This document shows positions 15,812 to 22,479 of a DNA stretch of 22,479 nt, in pieces (within the stretch, counting starts at the first letter, position 1; each line of letters opens with the position of its first letter). The translations under genes and the position numbers were made by a program. The stretch comes from Candidatus Galligastranaerophilus gallistercoris (lineage in GTDB: Bacteria; Cyanobacteriota; Vampirovibrionia; Gastranaerophilales; Gastranaerophilaceae). The notes beneath the pieces were generated by a model that ran no database searches, was not told the DNA's origin, and worked only from the letters and a program-made list of their open reading frames with translations. Location of the stretch: assembly GCA_018710795.1 (NCBI GenBank), contig DVJH01000114.1:1-22479 (forward strand). Direction: 5' to 3'.

Positions 15812-16882
15812 ATGGCACTACAGCAAATTACCGACGAACAATACGAGGAACTTTTAAAAAAATATGAATACAAGTTCCAAAAAGGCGATCTGGTTCAAGG
15901 CACGGTCTGCGGTTATGACAGTGAAGGCGTTATTATTGATATAGGCGCCAAGGCAAATGCCATATGCCCCGAAAGAGAAGCTAAGCTTCAAAAAGAAGAC
16001 AATGTTCAGGATGTTTTGAAATTAAACGAAAAATACGAGTTCTTAATCATCAAAGAAGAAGATGAAGAAGGGCGTCTTACCGTTTCTTATAAAAAAGTTG
16101 CAAGTGCTTACAACTGGAAACAATTGGAAGAAATTAAAGCGCAGGATAAAATTATCGAAGGCACGGTTGTTCAGGTTGTTAAAGGCGGCATTCTGGTCGA
16201 TGTTCTGGGAATCAGAGGCTTTGTTCCTTCATCGCATTTAAGGTCAAAAGAAACGGAAGCGCTTGTGGGGCAGAATATCGAGCTTAAAATTTTAAGCATT
16301 GATGTGTTGCAAAATAACTTTATTTTATCAAACAGAAAAGTATATTCAGACAGCCTTGAAGAGGTTAAAAAAGACGTTTTCGGACAACTGGAAGTCGGCC
16401 AGATTGTTAAAGGCGAAGTTGTCAGAATTGCGGATTTCGGCGCATTTATTGATATAGGCGGGGTTGACGGTCTGCTGCCTTTATCTCAGATAAGCTGGAA
16501 ATGGGTTGATCACCCCGGTGATGTTCTTAAAATAGGCGATAAAATTGATGTTGAAATTATAGGCATTGATTTTGATAAACAAAGAGTGTCTTTAAGCCTT
16601 AAAAATCTTGAGCCCGATCCTTGGGTTGAAGCTAAGGGTAAAATCCATGAAGGCGAAGTCGTTAAAGGCAAGGTTACAAGAATTAAACATTTCGGTGCAT
16701 TTGTCGAAGTGTATCCTTGTGTTGAAGCGCTTCTTCCCCAGAGCGAAGTTGTTCAATATCAAAATGAACACAATACGATACTTGATGTAGGAGAAATTAT
16801 TGATACGGTTATTCTTAAATTTAATCCCGATGATAAGAGGATTTCTTTAAGCGTGAATATCAATAACAAAAAAGAACAGTAA
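15812..16882 (+). CDS. rpsA: 30S ribosomal protein S1 (four S1 domains)
   Basis: This is an RNA-binding protein that helps the 30S subunit capture mRNA. Its 356 residues hold four S1/OB-fold repeats at about 23-95, 112-178, 193-265 and 278-350. The third and fourth are the best preserved (VKGEVVRIADFGAFIDIGG and VKGKVTRIKHFGAFVEV), and the second contains the typical IRGFVPSSHL. Proteobacterial S1 has six repeats and about 557 residues, so this is the shorter form seen in cyanobacteria and several other phyla. The ATG has GGGAG at 15795-15799, a rather long 12-base spacing. A promoter candidate lies 33-61 bases upstream of the ATG. It overlaps the following zinc-finger gene by one base (TAATG), indicating one operon. 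Confidence 0.9.
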   Translation: MALQQITDEQYEELLKKYEYKFQKGDLVQGTVCGYDSEGVIIDIGAKANAICPEREAKLQKEDNVQDVLKLNEKYEFLIIKEEDEEGRLTVSYKKVASAYNWKQLEEIKAQDKIIEGTVVQVVKGGILVDVLGIRGFVPSSHLRSKETEALVGQNIELKILSIDVLQNNFILSNRKVYSDSLEEVKKDVFGQLEVGQIVKGEVVRIADFGAFIDIGGVDGLLPLSQISWKWVDHPGDVLKIGDKIDVEIIGIDFDKQRVSLSLKNLEPDPWVEAKGKIHEGEVVKGKVTRIKHFGAFVEVYPCVEALLPQSEVVQYQNEHNTILDVGEIIDTVILKFNPDDKRISLSVNINNKKEQ

Positions 16883-17265
16883 TGAATTGTCCCAATTGTA
16901 ACAGCGTGATGATAACCGTTGAAAGAAACGGTGTCGAGGTTGAATATTGTACGGAGTGCAAGGGTTTTTGGCTCAATGTCGATGAATGGGAGCTTATAAA
17001 AAATGCTCTTGATATCAAAGGCGATTTTCAAGATATAATGTCAATTAATACTTATGCGCCCGCAGATAAAGCCGAAAAACCGAAAAATTGCCCCGTGTGC
17101 GATGAGAGAATGGAAAAAATCGATGCGGGCGGGTTTATTTTGGACAGATGTTTAAGACACCACGGCGTTTGGTTTGACAGCGGCGAATTGTCGCAATATT
17201 TGAGCGCCAAAAACGGTCCGGAAGATAATACGGTTTATTTTCTCGGAGAATTTTTTAAACAGTAA
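16882..17265 (+). CDS. Double zf-TFIIB-type zinc-finger protein
   Basis: This is a 127-residue protein with two copies of the TFIIB-type zinc-finger motif found in small bacterial proteins (Pfam zf-TFIIB). Copy 1 has Cys3/Cys6 (NCPNC) and Cys23/Cys26 followed by GFWLNVDEWE. Copy 2 has Cys70/Cys73 (NCPVC) and Cys90/His93 followed by GVWFDSGEL. In copy 2 a histidine replaces the last cysteine (CLRH), so zinc binding there would be CCCH. The function of this family is not established. It overlaps the rpsA stop by one base and is 21 bp upstream of lemA, so it is expressed between a translation gene and envelope genes. Confidence 0.85.
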   Translation: MNCPNCNSVMITVERNGVEVEYCTECKGFWLNVDEWELIKNALDIKGDFQDIMSINTYAPADKAEKPKNCPVCDERMEKIDAGGFILDRCLRHHGVWFDSGELSQYLSAKNGPEDNTVYFLGEFFKQ

Positions 17266-17274
17266 GTAATTCAT

Positions 17275-17281
17275 AAAGGAG
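17275..17281 (+). promoter_or_regulatory. Strong Shine-Dalgarno site of lemA
   Basis: AAAGGAG lies five bases before the lemA ATG. It is the best-matching ribosome binding site I noticed in the window and fits lemA being translated independently of the upstream zinc-finger gene. Confidence 0.75.
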
Positions 17282-17286
17282 TAAAA

Positions 17287-17856
17287 ATGGCTGAAATGAT
17301 TTTATTGGCGGTTATTATAGCGGTAATTGCGGTTATTGCGCTTTTTATCATGGTTATAGGAGTTTTCAACTCTCTCGTTGCGCTTAAAAATGCGGTTAAA
17401 AACGCCTGGGCGCAAATTGATACACAATTGAAAAGAAGATATGACCTAATACCGAATTTAATCGAATGCGTTAAAGGGTATATGGAACATGAAAAAAGCA
17501 CATACGAAATGGTTGTAAAAGCAAGAAACGCCGCAATGGCAATTACAAATGATCCCAAGGCACAAAGTCAGGCAGAAAACGCTTTATCGGGAACTTTAAA
17601 AAGTTTGTTTGCTTTGAGCGAAAACTATCCCGAATTAAAAGCAAATCAGAATTTTATGTCTCTTCAGGAAGAGCTTGCTTCTACGGAAAATAAAATCGCA
17701 TACGCAAGAACCGCCTATAACGATGCGGTCATGATGTATTCAAATAAAAAAGAACAATTTCCTTCAAATATTATAGCGGCAATGTTTAATTTTCAAAGCT
17801 ATGATTATTTTGAAGCCGATGCACAGGAAAAAGAAGCAATAAAGGTAAGTTTTTAG
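17287..17856 (+). CDS. lemA: LemA family membrane protein
   Basis: This 189-residue protein has one N-terminal membrane helix (about 5-28) and the LemA core signature downstream (NSLVALKNAVKNAWAQIDTQ, then LKRRYDLIPNLIECVKGYME), followed by a mostly helical domain ending in FNFQSYDYFEAD. The length fits the family (about 185-200). LemA proteins have no settled biochemical role, but their genes are commonly paired with M48/HtpX-type peptidases, and the next gene encodes one only 3 bp later. A strong Shine-Dalgarno sequence AAAGGAG (17275-17281) precedes the ATG, so it should be well translated independently of the upstream genes. Confidence 0.95.
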   Translation: MAEMILLAVIIAVIAVIALFIMVIGVFNSLVALKNAVKNAWAQIDTQLKRRYDLIPNLIECVKGYMEHEKSTYEMVVKARNAAMAITNDPKAQSQAENALSGTLKSLFALSENYPELKANQNFMSLQEELASTENKIAYARTAYNDAVMMYSNKKEQFPSNIIAAMFNFQSYDYFEADAQEKEAIKVSF

Positions 17857-17859
17857 AGT

Positions 17860-19128
17860 ATGTGGTTTATAATTGAATCCAATAAAAGAAAAACGGCAAT
17901 TTTTCTGTTTTTTATAACGGTGTTTCTTCTGTTTTTCGGTGCGGTTTTGGGATTTTCGTTTTCAACCGATTTATATGAAGGAACATATTACGGAACCGCA
18001 ATCGGGGCATTAATAAGCCTTATGTGTCTTATTTTTATAATTTTTTACGTTAACGCCAAATCTTCCGAGTTCTTTTTAAATCAGGCGGATGCGGTTAAAG
18101 TTTGCGGAGATTCAATGCCCGTTTTAAGAAACGTTGTCGAAGAAATGGCAATTTCATCGGCATTGGGCTTTGTTCCAAAGATTTATTTAATAGAATCCCC
18201 CGTTCCGAATGCTTTTGCGGTCGGAATAAATGAAAAAAACTCTGCAGTTGCCGTAACAACGGGACTGTTATCCATTTTAAACAGAGATGAATTGCAGGGC
18301 GTTATTGCCCATGAGATTTCCCACATCAAAAATAAAGATACTTTGTATCTTATGTATTCGGGCGTAATTCTGGGCGTTATTATTGCGGTTTCGGATTTTA
18401 TCATAAGGGCGTTTTTGCGCTCAAGTTCAAGAAGGTCAAAAGGTGCGGGCTTAGGGATTTTTATTGCCGTAATACTTGCATTGTTATCGCCCGTTATTGT
18501 AAGAATTTTATACTTTACCATTTCAAGAAAAAGAGAATTTCTGGCGGACGCCTGCGCCTGCCAGTATACAAGATATCCTACGGGGCTTGCAAGCGCTTTA
18601 TATAAGATATCCCGTTATGAACCGGCCATGACGGATAAAGAATTTATTATGGATGAAAAAGCCGCCTCAAATAAGCTTTTAAACGTTATGTACATTCACA
18701 ATTTTATTCAGGCAAATAAACCCAAAACTTTTCTCTCGGGGCTTTTTGCAACACATCCTTCAATAGATGACAGAATCAATATTTTAAAAAGTATGGGCGC
18801 TGCAGATATTGAAGAATACGCAAAACGGTTTTCAATCGTTGTTGCAAACAAAAATATTATTTCAAGAAACAAACTGGCTTCGCTTAATTTGGCGCCTATC
18901 CCGGTTGTGGTGCCCGCTGTTGTTTCAATGAGCGTTGAAGAAGAACAAAATCAAAAAATAAAAGAAGAAAGAAAAACCCGCCAGAGAGAAGCCAAAGACG
19001 CATACAAGCAGGCGAAAAACTATAAAATCATAAAATGCGATTGCGAAACGATTTTAAAAATTCCGCCCGAATATAACAGAAGCACGGTAATCTGTCCGCA
19101 TTGCAAACAGGTTCATGAAATTAAATAA
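17860..19128 (+). CDS. M48 family membrane zinc metallopeptidase with C-terminal Cys cluster
   Basis: This is a 422-residue HtpX-like membrane protease, probably for envelope protein quality control. Membrane segments are seen at about 13-32, 44-63, 165-185 and 197-220. The zinc site is HEISH at 151-155, with Glu226 in SRKREFLADA as third ligand. The substrate-side block PNAFAVGINEKNSAVAVTTG is also typical. After about residue 310 it carries an unusual extension: a charged helix (about 350-390) and a terminal Cys cluster (Cys393, Cys395, Cys412, Cys415) arranged CxC-(16)-CxxC, which reads as a small zinc ribbon. Ordinary HtpX (about 290 residues) lacks this. The gene follows lemA by 3 bp and is closed by a terminator hairpin 9 bp after its stop. 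Confidence 0.92.
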   Translation: MWFIIESNKRKTAIFLFFITVFLLFFGAVLGFSFSTDLYEGTYYGTAIGALISLMCLIFIIFYVNAKSSEFFLNQADAVKVCGDSMPVLRNVVEEMAISSALGFVPKIYLIESPVPNAFAVGINEKNSAVAVTTGLLSILNRDELQGVIAHEISHIKNKDTLYLMYSGVILGVIIAVSDFIIRAFLRSSSRRSKGAGLGIFIAVILALLSPVIVRILYFTISRKREFLADACACQYTRYPTGLASALYKISRYEPAMTDKEFIMDEKAASNKLLNVMYIHNFIQANKPKTFLSGLFATHPSIDDRINILKSMGAADIEEYAKRFSIVVANKNIISRNKLASLNLAPIPVVVPAVVSMSVEEEQNQKIKEERKTRQREAKDAYKQAKNYKIIKCDCETILKIPPEYNRSTVICPHCKQVHEIK

Positions 19129-19137
19129 TCAATAAAA

Positions 19138-19170
19138 AAGCTTCCTTTTTAGGAAGCTTAAATTTTTTTT
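19138..19170 (+). terminator. Rho-independent terminator after the M48 peptidase gene
   Basis: Perfect 8-bp stem AAGCTTCC (19138-19145) and GGAAGCTT (19152-19159), six-base loop, then AA and eight T residues (19163-19170). A preceding A run would extend pairing with the T run. It ends the operon that begins at rpsA. Confidence 0.92.
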
Positions 19171-19406
19171 GGTATCCTCTGTAGTAATGGTGGTAGTTAG
19201 CAGTAATGTGGTATTTTCTCTCTTATTTATTTTCCTCTCGTACTTATATAAAGTTTTTTATTTAAAAAATATTGCTTTTTTATATACTATTTTCTTTACA
19301 TTACTTAATATAATCTTCGATTTATTAAATTTGAATAAAAAAATGACCGTAAATAAGTTTATCATACCATAGCGATTTAGTTTTATTTATAAATATACGG
19401 TTTTAA
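19171..19406. other. AT-rich intergenic stretch without a convincing gene
   Basis: Between the terminator and the next promoter the sequence is very AT-rich with homopolymer T and A runs. It contains a 67-codon open frame from a TTG at 19169, but that frame begins inside the T tract of the terminator, lacks a ribosome binding site and encodes only a low-complexity hydrophobic string. I see no tRNA, riboswitch or hairpin array here. It could be an UP-element-like region for the downstream promoter. Confidence 0.5.
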
Positions 19407-19435
19407 TTGAAAGTGTGTATAAAATAAGATATACT
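19407..19435 (+). promoter_or_regulatory. Strong candidate promoter of the prepilin/glycine-rich gene pair
   Basis: TTGAAA (19407-19412), exactly 17 bases, then TATACT (19430-19435), both close to sigma-70 consensus. The transcript would start near 19442 and have an untranslated leader of about 50 bases before the ATG at 19494. Confidence 0.7.
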
Positions 19436-19493
19436 AAAGTTAGCTGTTATATGGCGTTGAATTAGTATTTAGGATAGTTTGAAAGGCAAGTAA

Positions 19494-21629
19494 ATGTTTT
19501 CTCTTTACGCTTCGACACAAAGAAAACACCCGTGCAAAAAAGAGGCTTTTTCACTTGTTGAGGTAATGGTAACCATTCTCGTTTTATCGCTGATTATGGT
19601 TGCAATGACCCCCGTAATCACAAAAAAGCGCCCCGAAGCCGCTCAAACGGGCGGTGTAATTTTTACTTACGGCACTTCAAATTCAACCGAAGATAACAGG
19701 GATGTTTGCTTTGCAACAACGACAAATAACTATAATAACGGCACAAATGTTCAATATCAGCCTTCAACAAGGTGCTCTGAGTATACATTTACGGTTCCCG
19801 ACGGTGTTACAAGAATTAATTTAACCCTTGTCGGAGGCGGCGGAGGCGGAGGCGGCGCTTCGGGTGCAAGGGCTCAATCAACAACAATAAATGCGTATGA
19901 TTTTCCCGCCAAAGTTGAAAACGTTGATTTTGATAAATTATCAAGCGTAGTGATAAATTATCTTTCCGCACAGGGAACGGCGGCATTTGAACTTGATGAC
20001 GGCTGTGCAGAGAGCGGTGAAGGCGATGAAATTAAGCTGTGCGGCACAAAAGGGGGAAAATCTTCCGCCGCAATTTCAAATTTTAAAATTGAAAACATTC
20101 ATAATATAGGTTCCGGAGTAAATGCGCCGCTTGAGAAAAATGCGGCGGGAACGACAAAAAGCATTGTTCTTTCAAAAGATTTAACGGGTGCAATGTATGT
20201 CGAATTGAGTGATGCAATAAGATATTTTGTTAATCCTCCCGATATTAATAACCCTGCAGAAATTCCCATCGGCTGCGTGGTTGCGGGAAATACATATTTA
20301 TATTTACAGACGGGCTTTGCCGATTTTTGTTCGGTGCCTGATGAAAGCATTCTTGCGGAAGTTGAAGGGGAATACGGCGCATACGTTAAACCTTCCGAAA
20401 ACACCACAAATGATACAATACTGACGGGCGGCAAGGGCGGAAGCACAAATTCCACATATTCTTCATACGGTTCGGGCGCTAACGGCAGAAATGTGCGTAC
20501 ATCCTGCAACAACGGTCAATATACCTGTTCGGCGGAATTTGCAAGTGCAAATTACAATGATGCTGCGATAACTTCAAACCCCGGAAGCTCGATTGCATCC
20601 GTTACATATACGACAGAAACTCCGGGCGCCATAGGTTCGGGCGGTTCGGGCGGTTCGGTGTTCAGAGTAACGGGATTTCCCGTAACGGCAGGAGACACTT
20701 ATACAATCCGTGTCGGCGCGGGCGGTGAAGGCGGCGGCGCAGGAATTGACGCAGTCGGAGTAGATAACCCGACGGACGGCGAAAACGGCGGCGGCGGAAC
20801 GTCAACTGCCATATACGATTCTAACGGCAGAATTGTATTTATGGTTGCGGGCGGCCTTGGCGGTGAAGGCGGAAGCGCTCCGGGTGCGGGGGCCGATCTT
20901 CCCGACAGACCGAGAGGATTAGGCTATCAATCCGCGGTATTTTCATCCGATGCCGATAATTTTTCACGAGGATCCGTTGATACAAACGTAATTAATATGA
21001 CGGAAAATACACCCGCTTCAACTCCGAATACCGGTTCAAGAGTGCAGGGCAGACGAATTGAATATCCTTTTATGGATACACCGCCCAGAAATGCGCTCAA
21101 TTATCCTAACAACAATTATAATGCATCCAACCCGACTCAAAAAAATACAAATCTTTCTCCCTTTATGGCGTTTAATACGGACAGAACAAATTATGACAGG
21201 GCGGAAAATCTTGATATAAACAACGTCTATGACGGTCTTTATTTCAGATCCGTAATAGGAAACTATCCCGCATACACGGGAGGCCCCGGGGGATTATCGG
21301 GCTTAGGAACAAAAGCAGGCTGCGGCGGATTATTTATGGGAAATAACGGTGAACATACCGCCCAGGACGGAGATGATGAAGACAGAACCGAAACATTGAA
21401 CAGAATAATAATTGATGAAATATCATATAATATCACCGACTTCTATGACAACTGTTCATTATCTACCCCGGACGGGCAAAGCGCTAACTTTGTTCTTCCT
21501 ACCGTAAACGGACCCACATTCGGTTCCGCAGGCGCAGGCGGAGGCGGCGGAGCATGGAGTCCTACCTTAGGCGCAGGCAAAGGCGGCAGAGGTCAAGACG
21601 GATATCTTATGATTGAATGGAGAAGATAA
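19494..21629 (+). CDS. Type IV prepilin-like N-terminus fused to a large glycine-rich adhesin-like domain (paralogue 1)
   Basis: This is a 711-residue surface protein. A basic leader of 18 residues (ending HPCKKEA) is followed by FSLVEVMVTILVLSLIMVAM. That is a type IV prepilin/pseudopilin processing site with Glu at +5 of the mature chain and a hydrophobic helix, although the residue before cleavage is Ala, not Gly. After a short linker, SEYTFTVPDGVTRINLTLV leads into eight glycines (114-121) and a body rich in Gly, Ser, Asn and Thr. The body ends in GSAGAGGGGGAW and GRGQDGYLMIEW. This beginning and end resemble the glycine-rich sandwich domains of phage tail adhesins. Multiple Cys residues suggest disulfides. 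Normal pilins are 130-200 residues, so this is far larger. AAAGG at 19482-19486 is the ribosome binding site, and a paralogue follows 2 bp later. Confidence 0.8.
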   Translation: MFSLYASTQRKHPCKKEAFSLVEVMVTILVLSLIMVAMTPVITKKRPEAAQTGGVIFTYGTSNSTEDNRDVCFATTTNNYNNGTNVQYQPSTRCSEYTFTVPDGVTRINLTLVGGGGGGGGASGARAQSTTINAYDFPAKVENVDFDKLSSVVINYLSAQGTAAFELDDGCAESGEGDEIKLCGTKGGKSSAAISNFKIENIHNIGSGVNAPLEKNAAGTTKSIVLSKDLTGAMYVELSDAIRYFVNPPDINNPAEIPIGCVVAGNTYLYLQTGFADFCSVPDESILAEVEGEYGAYVKPSENTTNDTILTGGKGGSTNSTYSSYGSGANGRNVRTSCNNGQYTCSAEFASANYNDAAITSNPGSSIASVTYTTETPGAIGSGGSGGSVFRVTGFPVTAGDTYTIRVGAGGEGGGAGIDAVGVDNPTDGENGGGGTSTAIYDSNGRIVFMVAGGLGGEGGSAPGAGADLPDRPRGLGYQSAVFSSDADNFSRGSVDTNVINMTENTPASTPNTGSRVQGRRIEYPFMDTPPRNALNYPNNNYNASNPTQKNTNLSPFMAFNTDRTNYDRAENLDINNVYDGLYFRSVIGNYPAYTGGPGGLSGLGTKAGCGGLFMGNNGEHTAQDGDDEDRTETLNRIIIDEISYNITDFYDNCSLSTPDGQSANFVLPTVNGPTFGSAGAGGGGGAWSPTLGAGKGGRGQDGYLMIEWRR
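19773..19868 (+). repeat. Paralogous segment: adhesin-like entry block and glycine run (second copy 21899-21991)
   Basis: This segment encodes TRC-SEYTFTVP, GVT and a run of glycines. A clearly related copy occurs in the next gene at about 21899-21991, with many identical stretches such as tatacatttacggt and atttaacccttgt. It marks the tandem duplication and is the best conserved part of the two bodies. Confidence 0.7.
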
Positions 21630-21631
21630 TA

Positions 21632-22479
21632 ATGCCTTCATACAAATCAAATACATCTGAAATACTAACTAAACTCAAAGCTTTTTCTCTGGTTGAAGTT
21701 TTGATGACGCTTCTTATAATGTCGCTTATTATCGTTGCGCTTGCGCCCGTTATTACAAAAAAAATAACGCAAAGGTCAAGGGCGGAAGGCATTGTATATA
21801 CATATACGGGCAGTATGCAGCCTGAAGAAAATCTCTGTTTTTCAACGGAAGCCGAAAGTTATATGACTCCGGAACAAAAAAGAGTATCTTCAACAAGATG
21901 CTCCGAATATACATTTACGGTCCCTGAAGGTGTTACTTCGATTGATTTAACCCTTGTTGCGGGAGGCGGCGGAGGCGGCGGCGCCTCGGGCTCAACTCTT
22001 GAGCAGCACACTTTAACTTCAATCGGGGGCGAAAATGTTACCGAAACGGTTGATTTTGACAGAATTAAAGATATTACGATTAACTATTTGACCGCAAGAG
22101 GTTCTTATGCCAACTCATACAACCTTTATGCGGGATGCGATACCCAAACGGATGATGAAGCGCAAATTTGTGCAACACAAGGGGGAAAATCTTCTTCCGC
22201 TATTGTTGATTTTAAACTCCCCGACATAAGAAATTTAGGTGCGGGTTACGTTACGCCTCTTGATTATACTCTTGCGGCAAATCAAAATATTACGCTCGGT
22301 TCGGATGCGGCAAATATTACTACCGAGGTTCAAATCGGAAATTTAATTACCTATGCCGTCGAACCTCCCGTATTTGGCGATCCCGTAGTAAAGGTCATTT
22401 GCAACACGGGCGGAACAAGTTATTTATATAATAATGCGAATTTTTCATCGATATGTAAAATTCCCGCTTCATCCATATA
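21632..22479 (+). CDS. Prepilin-like glycine-rich adhesin-like protein (paralogue 2, 3' end outside window)
   Basis: An open frame starts at the ATG 21632, two bases after the stop of paralogue 1, and runs without a stop to the window edge (282 codons visible). It has a 17-residue leader ending in KLKA, then FSLVEVLMTLLIMSLIIVAL and PVITKK, the same prepilin-type start with Ala before the cleavage site and Glu at +5. SEYTFTVPEGVTSIDLTLV and a run of seven glycines follow, then GGKSSSAIVDFK, matching GGKSSAAISNFK of paralogue 1. The layout of cysteines (CFS, TRCSEY, GCDTQ, ICATQ) is also shared. It is clearly a tandem duplicate that has diverged, especially outside these blocks. It probably shares the promoter of paralogue 1. 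Its full length cannot be judged. Confidence 0.82.
   Translation, partial: MPSYKSNTSEILTKLKAFSLVEVLMTLLIMSLIIVALAPVITKKITQRSRAEGIVYTYTGSMQPEENLCFSTEAESYMTPEQKRVSSTRCSEYTFTVPEGVTSIDLTLVAGGGGGGGASGSTLEQHTLTSIGGENVTETVDFDRIKDITINYLTARGSYANSYNLYAGCDTQTDDEAQICATQGGKSSSAIVDFKLPDIRNLGAGYVTPLDYTLAANQNITLGSDAANITTEVQIGNLITYAVEPPVFGDPVVKVICNTGGTSYLYNNANFSSICKIPASSI

Noticed and set aside
19169..19372. A 67-codon hydrophobic open frame in the intergenic region
   Set aside because: It starts with TTG inside the terminator T tract, has no ribosome binding site and shows low-complexity AT-driven composition. It is probably not a gene.
19494..19620. Ordinary type II secretion/competence pseudopilin
   Set aside because: The N-terminus fits, but the 711-residue Gly-rich body does not match any minor or major pseudopilin I know.
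19835..19868. GGCGGA-type repeat as a microsatellite or phase-variation tract
   Set aside because: The repetition follows from eight consecutive Gly codons that mix GGA and GGC. It is irregular and in frame, and the paralogue shows the same pattern with different codon order.

Overview
The window is about 22.5 kb of AT-rich bacterial DNA. It is densely coding, with no tRNA, rRNA, insertion sequence, CRISPR array or phage integrase visible. My best guess at the source is a non-photosynthetic relative of cyanobacteria (Gastranaerophilales/Melainabacteria-like). This is inference from overall style: a short ribosomal protein S1 (about 356 residues), a cyanobacterial-style CheA with a C-terminal receiver, low GC, frequent TTG starts, and very large type IV pilin-like glycine-rich proteins. 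I could not run a phylogenetic test.

Layout. (1) 2-2598, plus strand: the potassium uptake pair trkA (5' end outside the window) and trkH. (2) 8330-2608, minus strand: seven overlapping or abutting genes encoding a receiver-GGDEF diguanylate cyclase, a tandem CheW protein, two unknown exported proteins, signal peptidase II (LspA), an RluD-type pseudouridine synthase and a LapA-like membrane protein. (3) 8395-13920, plus strand: a chemoreceptor without an external sensor, a CheA-receiver hybrid kinase, a stand-alone Ppx/GppA-type HD protein and an exported TPR protein. Regions 2 and 3 diverge from a 64-bp gap holding a perfect inverted repeat that overlaps the candidate -10 boxes of both strands. 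(4) 15682-13905, minus strand: two coupled WYL-domain regulators (PafB/PafC-like), both starting at TTG. (5) 15812-19128, plus strand: ribosomal protein S1, a double zinc-finger protein, LemA and an M48 peptidase, closed by a strong rho-independent terminator. (6) 19407 to the end, plus strand: a good sigma-70-type promoter followed by two tandem paralogues that join a type IV prepilin N-terminus to a large glycine-rich, adhesin-like body. The second runs off the window.

How it fits together. Regions 2 and 3 look like one chemosensory signalling unit whose outputs could be c-di-GMP (GGDEF) and the receiver of CheA. Such systems often control type IV pili or surface behaviour, and pilin-like surface proteins lie 10 kb away, but the link to them is inference. 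The S1/LemA/M48 operon combines translation with envelope quality control. The WYL pair is transcribed divergently from it, and the shared gap contains a repeated GAAATGTTA motif that could be an operator. The most unusual content is the tandem pair of prepilin/glycine-rich chimeras and the compact chemosensory/c-di-GMP/HD cluster.
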